Assembly (NCBI RefSeq): GCF_019396345.1
Contig: NZ_JAHKRM010000007.1
Span: forward strand, 1-64,000
Direction of reading: 5' to 3'
DNA length: 64,000 bases
DNA from: Nonomuraea guangzhouensis
GTDB taxonomy: Bacteria > Actinomycetota > Actinomycetes > Streptosporangiales > Streptosporangiaceae
Part shown: positions 48,940-57,254 of the stretch, piece by piece
How positions within the stretch are numbered: the stretch's first letter is position 1
Layout: each line of letters opens with the position of its first letter
The notes under the pieces: model-generated
Database searches by the model: none
The model's input: the letters and a program-made list of their open reading frames with translations, nothing else
What the model was told of the DNA's origin: nothing
Made by a program: the position numbers and the translations under genes

Positions 48940-51125
48940 TCGATCGTCACCACCGCGTTGTAGTCGGGGATGCCCGCCTGCGGCGAGCGTTTGTGCCGGT
49001 CGATGAGCACCTCGCCCTCCGGCCAGTGGACCTGCAGGTTGCCCGGTGCCACGGGGGCGTGTACGACCCGCCCGGTCAGCTCGCCGGTCTCGCTCCGCAG
49101 CCGTACCGGGTCGCCGTCCTTCAGGCCGAGCCGGTCGGCGTCGAGCGGGTTCATCAGTACGGCCTCGCGGGTGGCGCCGGTGAGGGCGTCGCGTTTCTCG
49201 TACACCATGGAGTTGAACTGCTTGCCCCTGCGGGTGGTGACCACGAACGAGCCGTCGGGGCGGTTCAGCGGCGGCACCTCGACCACCGAGAAGTGCGCCC
49301 GGCCGTCGGCGGTGGGGAACTTCCAGCCCGCGCAGAGCAGCGGGCCGCCGTACTGGAGGTTGTCACCCTTGGCCTTGAGGTCCTCGATGCCGGCGTAGGC
49401 GGGGACGGAGCGGGCGATGTCCTCGCGGATCTGTGGCGTGCCGGTATAGCGCACCTGTCCTGAAATTTCGGGACGTGTGCGGGCGGCCAGTTCGGTGGTG
49501 ATCTTCCACTCCGGCCACGCCTCCGGGACGCGCGGGCCGGGGATCTCGGGGGAGAAGATGATCCGCCGCTCCGTGGAGGTGGCCGTGACCCCGCCGATCA
49601 TCTCGTACCGGGTCTGGGCGGGCAGCAGGAGCACCGCGGCACCGGGCTCGACCAGCATCTGGCTCGACAGGCAGATGTCGATGTGCACCCGCAGCGGGAT
49701 CCGGGCCAGCGCCCGGCGGCAGGCGGCCGGGTCGGGCAGGACCTCCAGGAAGTTGCCGCCGCTGGAGATCAGCACGTCCAGGTCGGCCGCCAGCATCTCG
49801 GGCGCGGTACGACCGGGCGACGAGGGCACCTCGAAGCCCCACAGTGCCGCGAACGTGGCGGCGTTCTCCGGGGTGACGGCCAAGCCGCCCGGCAGTGCCG
49901 TGCTGTAGGCGCCCATCTCGGCGCCGCCCTGCACGCCGCTGTGACCGCGAATCGGCATCAGCCCGGACTTCTCGCGGCCCACGAAGCCCTTGCTGAGTCC
50001 TAAATTGATGATCGACCGGACGTTGTCCTCGCCGAACTCGTGCTGGGTGATGCCCATCGACCACACCAGCACGGCGGTCTTCGCCTCGGAGAGCATCCTG
50101 GCCAGCTCGCGCATGTCGTCTTCCGACGCCCCGGAGATCGCGCTGAGCTCCTCGAACGAGCGCTTGCTGAGGGACTCGGCCAGCTCCGGGTAGCCCGCGG
50201 TGTGCGAGTCGACGAATTCGTGGTCCACCCAGTTGTTCTCGATCATCATCTTGAGCACGCCGCTCAGGAACGCGATGTCGCCGCCCACGTTCACCAGGAA
50301 GAACCGGTCGGTGATCCGGGTGCCGAAGACGGCGCTCTCGATGTTCGACGGCACCCAGTACTTGTCCATGCCGGGCTCGCGGTAGGTGTTGACCACCGCG
50401 ACCTTCGTGCCCTCCTTCTTGGCGTGGTAGAGGTACTTCATCGCGACCGGCTGGTTGTTGGCCACGTTCGAGCCGATGAAGACGATCAGGTCGCTGCCGA
50501 TCCAGTCCGTGTAGGAGCAGGTGGTGGCCGCCACGCCGAGTGACCCCTTCAGCGCCACTGTCGACGGTGAGTGGCAGATCCTGGCCGCGTTGTCGATCGA
50601 GTTGCCGCCCAGCGCGCGTACGGCCTTCTGCGCGGCGAAGTAGTTCTCGTTGGGTTCGCCGCGGCTGGTCATGTAGAGGCCGAACCTGTCCGGGCCGGCC
50701 TGCCGGAGCCGGTCGGCGGCCAGGTCCAGCGCCTCGTCCCAGCCGATCCGCCGGAACCCGGCGTCGCCGCTCTCCCGCAGCATCGGGTACGGCAGCCGGC
50801 CCAGGTCGCGTAACTCGGCGCTGCTCATGGCCGACAGCTTCGACACGTCGGACAGCAGCCCGCCGTCCAGCGGCGGCATCGTGTTGAGCCGCAGCAGCCG
50901 CAGGCGGATGTTGCACAGATGGACCTCGTCCATCGTCCAGTCGCGCATGCCGGTGGTGCCGAGCGCGCAGCCGTCACAGGCGCCGTCACGCAGGATCCGC
51001 CAGGCATACCGCCGTTGGCCGCGGTTCTCGCGGACGGCGTTCCAGATCTCGAGGTAGTTGTTGGGCTTCTGCTCGCCGAGCCCGAACGGTTTCAGGCCGG
51101 CCCAGTTCTTCGGATCGAGGCCCAT
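48936..51125 (-). CDS. FdhF/YdeP-family molybdopterin oxidoreductase
   Basis: The 729-residue protein is a bis-MGD molybdoenzyme of the YdeP group, related to formate dehydrogenase H. The N-terminal DGACDGCALGTTG with later HLCNIRL supplies cysteines; the metal-ligand position is the Cys in AARICHSPSTVALKG, in the place of selenocysteine. VFIGSNVANNQPVAMKYLYH and RGHSGVQGGAEMGAY are conserved cofactor segments, and the molydopterin-dinucleotide-binding domain is at the C-terminus. ATG 51125 follows AGGAG by seven bases. Cotranscribed with the OFA transporter, it may oxidise formate, but YdeP members have no proven universal substrate. Confidence 0.9.
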   Translation of the reverse strand: MGLDPKNWAGLKPFGLGEQKPNNYLEIWNAVRENRGQRRYAWRILRDGACDGCALGTTGMRDWTMDEVHLCNIRLRLLRLNTMPPLDGGLLSDVSKLSAMSSAELRDLGRLPYPMLRESGDAGFRRIGWDEALDLAADRLRQAGPDRFGLYMTSRGEPNENYFAAQKAVRALGGNSIDNAARICHSPSTVALKGSLGVAATTCSYTDWIGSDLIVFIGSNVANNQPVAMKYLYHAKKEGTKVAVVNTYREPGMDKYWVPSNIESAVFGTRITDRFFLVNVGGDIAFLSGVLKMMIENNWVDHEFVDSHTAGYPELAESLSKRSFEELSAISGASEDDMRELARMLSEAKTAVLVWSMGITQHEFGEDNVRSIINLGLSKGFVGREKSGLMPIRGHSGVQGGAEMGAYSTALPGGLAVTPENAATFAALWGFEVPSSPGRTAPEMLAADLDVLISSGGNFLEVLPDPAACRRALARIPLRVHIDICLSSQMLVEPGAAVLLLPAQTRYEMIGGVTATSTERRIIFSPEIPGPRVPEAWPEWKITTELAARTRPEISGQVRYTGTPQIREDIARSVPAYAGIEDLKAKGDNLQYGGPLLCAGWKFPTADGRAHFSVVEVPPLNRPDGSFVVTTRRGKQFNSMVYEKRDALTGATREAVLMNPLDADRLGLKDGDPVRLRSETGELTGRVVHAPVAPGNLQVHWPEGEVLIDRHKRSPQAGIPDYNAVVTIE

Positions 51126-51188
51126 GACAGAACTCCTTGCTGTTTGTCGGAACGTAGATCCGGACTGGGAAAGCGTCAAGGTGGCCAG

Positions 51189-51194
51189 TAAGCT
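51189..51194 (+). promoter_or_regulatory. -10 box of a leaderless promoter (sensor kinase)
   Basis: TAAGCT lies eight bases before the GTG at 51203. Confidence 0.45.
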
Positions 51195-51202
51195 CCGGCG
51201 GC

Positions 51203-52381
51203 GTGGAGTACCTGGTCGGATTCGCCGTCGTGACCGTGCTCGTCGGCGTGCCCTCGATCGTGCTCTGGCGGGTCCTGCGCGGCCGGCGCGAGCTGGGCAC
51301 CAGCCCGGCGGAGCGGGCCACGTTCGAGACCCTGCACACCGCGTCCCTGGCGGGCCCGCCGCTGCGCGCCGGGCTGACCGAGGAGGGCGCGCTGAAGGCG
51401 TCGCGGCACCTGCGTGCGCTGCTCGGCTCGTCGGCGTTGGCCATCACCGACGGCGAGCGGCTGCTCGTCTACGACGGCGCGGGCGAGCACCACGCGCGGC
51501 AGGCGTTCGAGCACGCGGGAGCGACGCTGAAGGACGGCCGCATCCAGGTGCTCGCCATCGAGTGCGAGCTGCTCGAATGCCCGATCAGGCACGCCGTGGT
51601 CGTGCCGCTCAGCACCGACGACCGGGTCATCGGCGCGTTGGCGGCCTACGGCCCGCACGCCTCGGCGGGGCTGGTCAAGGCCGCCCAGGAGGTGGCCGGC
51701 TGGGTGGACTCGCAACTGGAGCTGGCCGAGCTGGACCGCTCCCGCACGCTTCTGATGGAGGCCGAGGTACGGGCGCTGCGGGCGCAGATCTCGCCGCACT
51801 TCATCTACAACTCGCTGACCACGATCGCGTCGTTCGTCCGCACCGACCCGGAACGCGCCCGCGAGCTGCTGCTGGAGTTCGCCGACTTCACCCGCTACTC
51901 CTTCCGCCGGCACGGCGAGTTCACCACGCTGGCCGAGGAGCTGCGCTCGATCGACCGCTACCTGATCCTGGAGCGCGCCCGCTTCGGCGACCAGCTCCAG
52001 GTGACGCTCCGCATCGCCCCCGAGGTGCTGCCCGTGGCGGTGCCGTTCCTCTGCCTGCAGCCGCTGGTGGAGAACGCCGTCCGCCACGGCCTGGAGAGCA
52101 AGAACGGCGTCGGCCGCATCACGATCGTCGCCGAGGACGCCGGAGCCGAGTGCCGCATCGGCGTCGAGGACGACGGCCTCGGCATGGAGCCCGACAGGCT
52201 GCGCCGCATCCTCGCAGGTGAGGTGGCTCCTGCTGGTGGGGTGGGGCTGGCCAACGTGGACGAGCGGCTCCGCCAGGTGTACGGAGACGAGTACGGGCTG
52301 GTCGTCGAGACGGGCCCCGGCGCGGGCACGAAGGTCAACATCAGGTTGCCGAAATATCACCCCGGCGTCTCAGCCCGTTGA
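51203..52381 (+). CDS. LytS-type sensor histidine kinase
   Basis: The 392-residue protein has one N-terminal membrane helix (about 3-22), a GAF-like domain (about 60-175), and a HisKA_LytS kinase: phospho-accepting His in LRAQISPHFIYNSLTTIASF, then the ATPase N-box PLVENAVRHGLESK and the G-boxes (EDDGLGM, GVGLANVDERL). It should phosphorylate the response regulator encoded 33 bases downstream. The same operon encodes an acetate-type symporter, so it probably senses a carboxylate or energy state. GTG 51203 is the leaderless start. Confidence 0.92.
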   Translation: MEYLVGFAVVTVLVGVPSIVLWRVLRGRRELGTSPAERATFETLHTASLAGPPLRAGLTEEGALKASRHLRALLGSSALAITDGERLLVYDGAGEHHARQAFEHAGATLKDGRIQVLAIECELLECPIRHAVVVPLSTDDRVIGALAAYGPHASAGLVKAAQEVAGWVDSQLELAELDRSRTLLMEAEVRALRAQISPHFIYNSLTTIASFVRTDPERARELLLEFADFTRYSFRRHGEFTTLAEELRSIDRYLILERARFGDQLQVTLRIAPEVLPVAVPFLCLQPLVENAVRHGLESKNGVGRITIVAEDAGAECRIGVEDDGLGMEPDRLRRILAGEVAPAGGVGLANVDERLRQVYGDEYGLVVETGPGAGTKVNIRLPKYHPGVSAR

Positions 52382-52414
52382 CCTCGATCTTTGTTGTCTG
52401 TTTTATCACTGTCT

Positions 52415-53164
52415 ATGGCACAACTCCGGGTCCTCGCCGTTGACGACGAGCTACCCGCTCTGGAAGACCTGTCGTACCTACTGCGCGCCGACCCCCGCAT
52501 CGGGGAGGTGGCCACCGCCAGGGACGGTGCCGCGGCGCTGCGGCTGCTCGACCGTGCCATCGCCGACGGCCGGCCGATCGACGCCGTCTTCCTCGACATC
52601 CGCATGCGCGGGCTGGACGGGGTGGTGCTCGGGCGGCTGCTGTCGCAGTTCGCCAACCCGCCGCGGGTCGTGTTCGTCACGGCGTACGAGGAGCACGCGG
52701 TCGACGCCTTCGAGATCAAGGCCGAGGACTACCTGCTCAAACCGGTGCGCCCGGAACGGCTGGCCGAGGCGATCAGGCGGGTGGCCGTCTCGGCCGACGT
52801 GCCGGTCGAACTCGGCGAGTCCGACACGATCCCGGTCGAGCTGGGCGGCGTGACCAGGTTCGTGTCCAGCGCCGACGTCGTGTACGTCGAGGCGCACGGC
52901 GACTACGCCCGCCTGCACACCGCCACCGGCAACCATCTGGTCCGCATCCCGCTGGCCACGCTGGAGGAGCGCTGGGCCTCGGCCGGGTTCATCCGGGTGC
53001 ACCGCAGCCATCTGGTCGCGGTCAAGCACATCGAGGAGCTGCACATCGACTCGGGCAAGTGCACGGTCCGGGTGGGTGAGACCGAGATCCCGGTCAGCCG
53101 CCGCCACACCCGCGAGCTGCGCGACCTGCTCGTCCGCAGAGCCAAGAGAGGACGGCTGGAGTGA
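52415..53164 (+). CDS. LytTR-family response regulator
   Basis: The 249-residue protein has an N-terminal receiver domain (acidic pair in LAVDDE, phospho-Asp in VFLDIRMRGLDG, Lys in YLLKPVRPE) and a C-terminal LytTR DNA-binding domain (VVYVEAHGDYARLHTATGNH, RVHRSHLVAVKHIEEL). It should bind paired direct repeats and control the transporter genes behind it or elsewhere. The ATG at 52415 was preferred to one eight codons earlier, which would fall in the spacer after the kinase gene. Its stop overlaps the next start (GTGA). Confidence 0.93.
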   Translation: MAQLRVLAVDDELPALEDLSYLLRADPRIGEVATARDGAAALRLLDRAIADGRPIDAVFLDIRMRGLDGVVLGRLLSQFANPPRVVFVTAYEEHAVDAFEIKAEDYLLKPVRPERLAEAIRRVAVSADVPVELGESDTIPVELGGVTRFVSSADVVYVEAHGDYARLHTATGNHLVRIPLATLEERWASAGFIRVHRSHLVAVKHIEELHIDSGKCTVRVGETEIPVSRRHTRELRDLLVRRAKRGRLE

Positions 53165-53574
53165 GCCCGGAACCCCGCCCCGCCCGCCGGGTGCCGCTCG
53201 CCCGCCACGACACGGCCCGCCGGGTCACCGTGACCAGCCCGAGGACCGCCGCCGCGCGGCGTCCACGCTATCCGGCCACCCGCGAGATCGACGAGCAGAC
53301 GCACCTCGGCGAGGTGTACATGCGCTCGCTGCTGCGGACCCAGTTCCGCCTCGCCCTGTTCGTCTGCACCGTGCTGGCGTGCGTGGTGGGCGGGCTGCCG
53401 CTGCTGTTCCTGGCCATTCCGGAGCTGCGCGAGGTGGACCTGCTGGGCATCCCGCTCCCGTGGGCGGTGCTCGCCGGCCTCATCTATCCCGCCTTCGTCG
53501 TGGGCGCCTGGCTCTACGTACGCCAGGCCGAACGCAACGAGCGCCACTTCGCCGACCTGGTCGAACGCCCATGA
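53161..53574 (+). CDS. DUF485-type membrane protein of the symporter operon
   Basis: The 137-residue protein has a basic, disordered N-terminal 50 residues (many Arg and Pro) and two membrane helices (about 66-87 and 100-122), as in DUF485/YjcH proteins that accompany acetate symporters. Both ends overlap neighbours by four bases. It is 28 residues longer than the second DUF485 protein at 61587, because of its N-terminal extension. It may help assembly or control of the symporter; the exact role is unknown. Confidence 0.78.
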   Translation: MSPEPRPARRVPLARHDTARRVTVTSPRTAAARRPRYPATREIDEQTHLGEVYMRSLLRTQFRLALFVCTVLACVVGGLPLLFLAIPELREVDLLGIPLPWAVLAGLIYPAFVVGAWLYVRQAERNERHFADLVERP

Positions 53575-55058
53575 GCCTGCTCGCGGTCGTCGTCGTGGTG
53601 GTGGCGGCCGTGCTCATCGGGGCGTTCGGCATCCGGTTCTCCCGTACGACCTCCGACTTCTACGTCGCCTCCCGCTCGGTCACCCCGTTGTGGAACGCCT
53701 CGGCGATCGGCGGGGAGTACCTGTCGGCGGCGTCGTTCCTCGGGGTGGCGGGGCTGATCCTGTCGTTCGGCGCCGACATGCTGTGGCTGCCCGTCGGCTG
53801 GACCGGCGGCTACCTCGTGCTGCTCGTGCTGGTGTCGGCGCCGCTGCGCCGCTCGGGGGCGTACACGCTGCCCGACTTCGCCGAGGCCAGGCTGGAGTCG
53901 ATGACCGTGCGCCGGACCGCCAGCGTGCTGGTGGTGCTCATCGGCTGGCTCTACCTGATGCCGCAGTTCCAGAGCGCGGGCCTGGTGCTGCGGACGGTCA
54001 CCGGGGCGCCGGTGTGGGTGGGCGGGCTGCTGGTGGCGGTCGTGGTCGCGGTCAACGTGCTGTCGGGCGGCATGCGGTCGATCACGTTCGTGCAGGCGTT
54101 CCAGTACTGGCTCAAGCTGACGGCGCTGGCCGTGCCGCTGGTGTTCCTGGTCATGGCCTGGCACGCCGACGGGCGGCCCGCGGTGAGCGCCGCCGACGCG
54201 GTCACCTGGCAGATACCGCTGGGCGGCGGCAAGGAGTACGGCCTGTACTCGACGTACTCGCTGATCCTGGCCACGTTCCTGGGCACGATGGGCCTGCCGC
54301 ACGTGCTCGTCCGCTTCTACACCAACCCGGACGGCCGGGCCGCCCGCCGCACCACGCTCGTGGTGCTGTCACTGCTCGGCGCGTTCTACCTGCTGCCCGC
54401 CCTGTACGGCTGGCTGGGCCGGATGTACGCGCCCGACCTGGTGCGGACCGACGCGGTCGTGCTGACGCTGCCGGGACGGATGATCGGCGGCACCCTGGGC
54501 GACCTGCTGACCGCGCTGGTCACGGCGGGGGCGTTTGCCGCGTTCCTGTCCACCTCGTCGGGCCTGACCGTGTCGGTGGCCGGGGTGATCGCCCAGGACC
54601 TGCTGAAGGGCAGCGTCCGCTCGTTCAGGGCCGCGACGCTGATGGCGGTCGCCGTGCCGCTGGGCCTGGCGCTGTGGGCGCGGGCCCTGCCGGTGGCGGA
54701 CGTGGTGGGGCTGGCGTTCGCGGTGGCGGCCTCGTCGTTCTGCCCGCTGCTCGTGCTCGGCATCTGGTGGCGCCGGCTCAGCACCACGGGCGCGCTGGCC
54801 GGGCTGTTCGTGGGCGGCGGCCTGGCCAGCGCGGCGGTGCTGGCCACGATCACCGGCGGCCCGTACGACGGGATCGCCGGCGCGCTGCTGGCCCAGCCGG
54901 CCGCCTGGACGGTGCCGATCGCGTTCGCGGTGATGGTGTCGGTGTCGTTCCTGACGCCGCACCGGGTCCCGGCGGGCGTGGCGCGGACCATGGTCCGGCT
55001 GCACACGCCCGAGAACCTCGACCTCGACCGCGGCGACTGGCGGCCCCGCTCGTCCTAA
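53571..55058 (+). CDS. sodium:solute symporter, acetate permease (ActP) type
   Basis: The 495-residue protein has about thirteen membrane helices and SSS-family patterns: DFYVASRSVTPLWNASAIGG, EYLSAASFLGVAGLIL, GTMGLPHVLVRFYTNPDGRA and FAAFLSTSSGLTVSVAGVIA. It takes up acetate or another short monocarboxylate with a cation. It overlaps the DUF485 gene by four bases, is last in an operon with a LytS/LytTR pair, and its stop overlaps that of the convergent LacI gene (CTAA). A paralogue is at 61913. Confidence 0.92.
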   Translation: MSLLAVVVVVVAAVLIGAFGIRFSRTTSDFYVASRSVTPLWNASAIGGEYLSAASFLGVAGLILSFGADMLWLPVGWTGGYLVLLVLVSAPLRRSGAYTLPDFAEARLESMTVRRTASVLVVLIGWLYLMPQFQSAGLVLRTVTGAPVWVGGLLVAVVVAVNVLSGGMRSITFVQAFQYWLKLTALAVPLVFLVMAWHADGRPAVSAADAVTWQIPLGGGKEYGLYSTYSLILATFLGTMGLPHVLVRFYTNPDGRAARRTTLVVLSLLGAFYLLPALYGWLGRMYAPDLVRTDAVVLTLPGRMIGGTLGDLLTALVTAGAFAAFLSTSSGLTVSVAGVIAQDLLKGSVRSFRAATLMAVAVPLGLALWARALPVADVVGLAFAVAASSFCPLLVLGIWWRRLSTTGALAGLFVGGGLASAAVLATITGGPYDGIAGALLAQPAAWTVPIAFAVMVSVSFLTPHRVPAGVARTMVRLHTPENLDLDRGDWRPRSS

Positions 55059-56044
55059 GGGGGTGGTAGCTCGCCGGAGCCCCGGGCGACCAGTTCGACT
55101 GGGACCTCGACTCGCCGCGGGGTGTCCGAGCGGTCCAGGAGCAGGTCCACCGCGCTGCGCCCCAGCCGGGTCACGTCGTAGCGCACCACCGTCACCCCCG
55201 GGTTGAACACGTCCGCCAGGGCGAAGTCGTCGAACCCCACGTACGCGGGGCGTTCGGGCCGCTCGCGCAGCGCCTGGAGGATGCCGATCGCGGCCCGGTT
55301 GTTGGTGGCGAAGAACGCCGTCGGCGGGTCGGCCAGCGACAGCAGCCGCGTCACCTCCTGCCCGGCCCGCCACGGGTCGAACACCTCCCGCACCACCAGC
55401 GACTCGTCCACCGGCACCCCCGCCTCCCGCAGCGCCGCGCGGTAGCCGCAGGCGCGGTCGTGGACCGAGCTGAACGCCTCGTCGTCGGAGATCAGCCCGA
55501 TGCGCCGGTGGCCGCGCGCCAGCAGGTGCTCTGTGGCGATCCGCCCGCCTCTGACGTCGTCGAGCAGCACCACATCCGCCTGTTCCAGGCCGGGCGGCAC
55601 CCGGTCCACGAACACCGCGGTGAGGCCGCCGTGCTCGCCGATCCAGCCGTGGTCGGCGGCCGACGGCACGATGATCAGCGAGTCGACCCCCCGGGCGTAC
55701 ATGGACTCCACGAGCATCCGCTCCCGCTCCGGCCGTTCCTCGTAGGAGCCGAAGACCACCAGCGCCTCGTGCTCGGCCGCCGCCGCCTCCACGGCCTTGG
55801 CCAGGCGGGAGTAGAACTCGTTGGAGATGTTCTCCATGATCAGGCCGAGCGTCAGCATGGTGGCGCGGCGGGCCAGGCGGCTGGCCGCCTCGTTGCGGCG
55901 GAAGCCGAGCGCGCTGATCGCCGCCTGCACCCGCTGCTGCACCGGGGCGCTCACATGCGGCTCCTGATTGACCACCCGCGAGACGGTCTTCAGGCTCACC
56001 CCCGCATGCCGGGCCACGTCGGCCATGGTCGGCCTGCTTGTCAT
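55055..56044 (-). CDS. LacI-family transcriptional regulator
   Basis: The 329-residue repressor has the LacI helix-turn-helix at its N-terminus (TMADVARHAGVSLKTVSRVV, NQEPHVSAPVQQRV) and a sugar-binding PBP-like domain (LGLIMENISNEFYSRLAKAV, then AFFATNNRAAIGILQALRER). The start ATG 56044 is back to back with the divergent gene (CATATG); GGGGGG lies six bases upstream on the minus strand. Its likely target is the perfect dyad GACAGCGCTGTC before the sugar ABC operon at 57255. Ligand: probably the imported sugar or a derivative. Confidence 0.92.
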   Translation of the reverse strand: MTSRPTMADVARHAGVSLKTVSRVVNQEPHVSAPVQQRVQAAISALGFRRNEAASRLARRATMLTLGLIMENISNEFYSRLAKAVEAAAAEHEALVVFGSYEERPERERMLVESMYARGVDSLIIVPSAADHGWIGEHGGLTAVFVDRVPPGLEQADVVLLDDVRGGRIATEHLLARGHRRIGLISDDEAFSSVHDRACGYRAALREAGVPVDESLVVREVFDPWRAGQEVTRLLSLADPPTAFFATNNRAAIGILQALRERPERPAYVGFDDFALADVFNPGVTVVRYDVTRLGRSAVDLLLDRSDTPRRVEVPVELVARGSGELPPP

Positions 56045-56049
56045 ATGGT
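56044..56049 (+). promoter_or_regulatory. -10 box of a leaderless promoter (PLP enzyme gene)
   Basis: TATGGT begins at the last base of the LacI start codon and lies seven bases before the ATG at 56057. The -35 region would be inside the LacI coding sequence. Confidence 0.45.
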
Positions 56050-56056
56050 GCCCCCC

Positions 56057-57220
56057 ATGGATGATGAATGGATCTGTGGCCGGCTGGGCGAGGACGAGCC
56101 GTGGATGCTGGGCGCGGTCAACCCGCCGGTGTTCGAGAACTCCCTGTTCACCTTCGAGACGGCCGGCGAGCTGGGCGAGGCCATCAAGAACGAGGACGAG
56201 CGCTACGTCTACTGGCGGGGCACCAACCCGACAGTCGATCTGGCGCAGCGCAAGCTCGCCGCGCTGGAGCGGGGGGAGCGGGCCAAGTGCTTCGCCTCGG
56301 GCATGGGCGCGATCGCCGCGACGATCTCCTCGCTGGTCAAGGCCGGTGACCACGTGCTGGTGCTGGGCGCGGTCTATGGACCGACCACGCAGTTTCTGCG
56401 TTACCTGGAGAAGTTCGGCGTCACGCATACGCACGTCGACGATCTCGAAGGCTGTGACAGCGCTATCAGGGCGAGCACCCGCCTACTCTACTTCGAGTCT
56501 CCCTCCTACATGGCCTACGCGGTCGTGGACATCGCCGAAGTGACCGCGTGGGCGCGGGAACGCGGGCTGGTGAGCGTGATGGACAACACCTGGTCCACGC
56601 CGATCTTCCAGAAGCCGCTGACACTCGGCGTGGACCTGGTCGTGCACTCGCTGTCGAAGTACATCGGCGGCCACAGCGATCTGGTCGGCGGCGTGGTGGT
56701 CGGGCCGTCGCGGCTCATCAGGCCGCTGGCGCTGACCGAGTACCAGCTCTACGGGGCGGCCATGTCGCCGCACGACGCGGCCAAGGTGATCAAGGGGCTG
56801 CGTACGCTGCCGGTGCGGATGGCGGCGCACCAGGAGCGGGGGCTGGCGGTGGCCGGGTTCCTGGCCGAGCATCCGGCGGTGCGGACGGTCAACTATCCGG
56901 GGCTGCCCTCGCATCCCGGCCATGCCCAGGCACTGCGCCAGATGTCCGGCTTCTCCAGCCTGTTCAGCCTGGAACTGGACACGGACTCCCGGCCGGCGGT
57001 CGCAGCCTTTATCGATTTGTTGCGATATTTCAGGATCGGGGTGTCTTGGGGAGGATTTGAGAGTCTGGTCAACGCACCGGCGCTCTCGACCGAGGAGAGC
57101 GTACGAGCGACCATGGGCATCCCGGTCGGGCTGGTCCGCCTGTCGGTCGGGCTGGAGCCCGCCGACACGTTGATCAAGGACCTCGGTCTAGCGCTGGAGG
57201 GTGTCGGTCCCCTAGCTTGA
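56057..57220 (+). CDS. Cys/Met-metabolism PLP enzyme (cystathionine beta-lyase-like)
   Basis: The 387-residue protein is a fold-type I transsulfuration enzyme: NPPVFENSLFTFETAGEL, the YVYWRGTNPTVDLAQRKLA start, FASGMGAIAATISSLVKAGD near the cofactor phosphate, SVMDNTWSTPIFQKPL, and the PLP lysine in VVHSLSKYIGGHSDLVGG. Likely reactions are beta- or gamma-elimination on cystathionine or a related thioether. ATG 56057 has a leaderless -10 box; ATG 56045 would abut the divergent LacI start. Its position between a LacI regulator and a sugar importer is unusual, and its stop is three bases before the LacI-type operator. Confidence 0.88.
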   Translation: MDDEWICGRLGEDEPWMLGAVNPPVFENSLFTFETAGELGEAIKNEDERYVYWRGTNPTVDLAQRKLAALERGERAKCFASGMGAIAATISSLVKAGDHVLVLGAVYGPTTQFLRYLEKFGVTHTHVDDLEGCDSAIRASTRLLYFESPSYMAYAVVDIAEVTAWARERGLVSVMDNTWSTPIFQKPLTLGVDLVVHSLSKYIGGHSDLVGGVVVGPSRLIRPLALTEYQLYGAAMSPHDAAKVIKGLRTLPVRMAAHQERGLAVAGFLAEHPAVRTVNYPGLPSHPGHAQALRQMSGFSSLFSLELDTDSRPAVAAFIDLLRYFRIGVSWGGFESLVNAPALSTEESVRATMGIPVGLVRLSVGLEPADTLIKDLGLALEGVGPLA

Positions 57221-57237
57221 TTGACAGCGCTGTCTTA
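57221..57237. promoter_or_regulatory. LacI-type operator before the CUT1 sugar operon
   Basis: GACAGCGCTGTC (57223-57234) is a perfect 12-bp palindrome with a central CG, the classic LacI-family form. TTGACA at its left edge could be a -35 box, so binding would block the promoter of the gene at 57255. Confidence 0.7.
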
Positions 57238-57254
57238 CCTCTCTGGAGGCTCAG

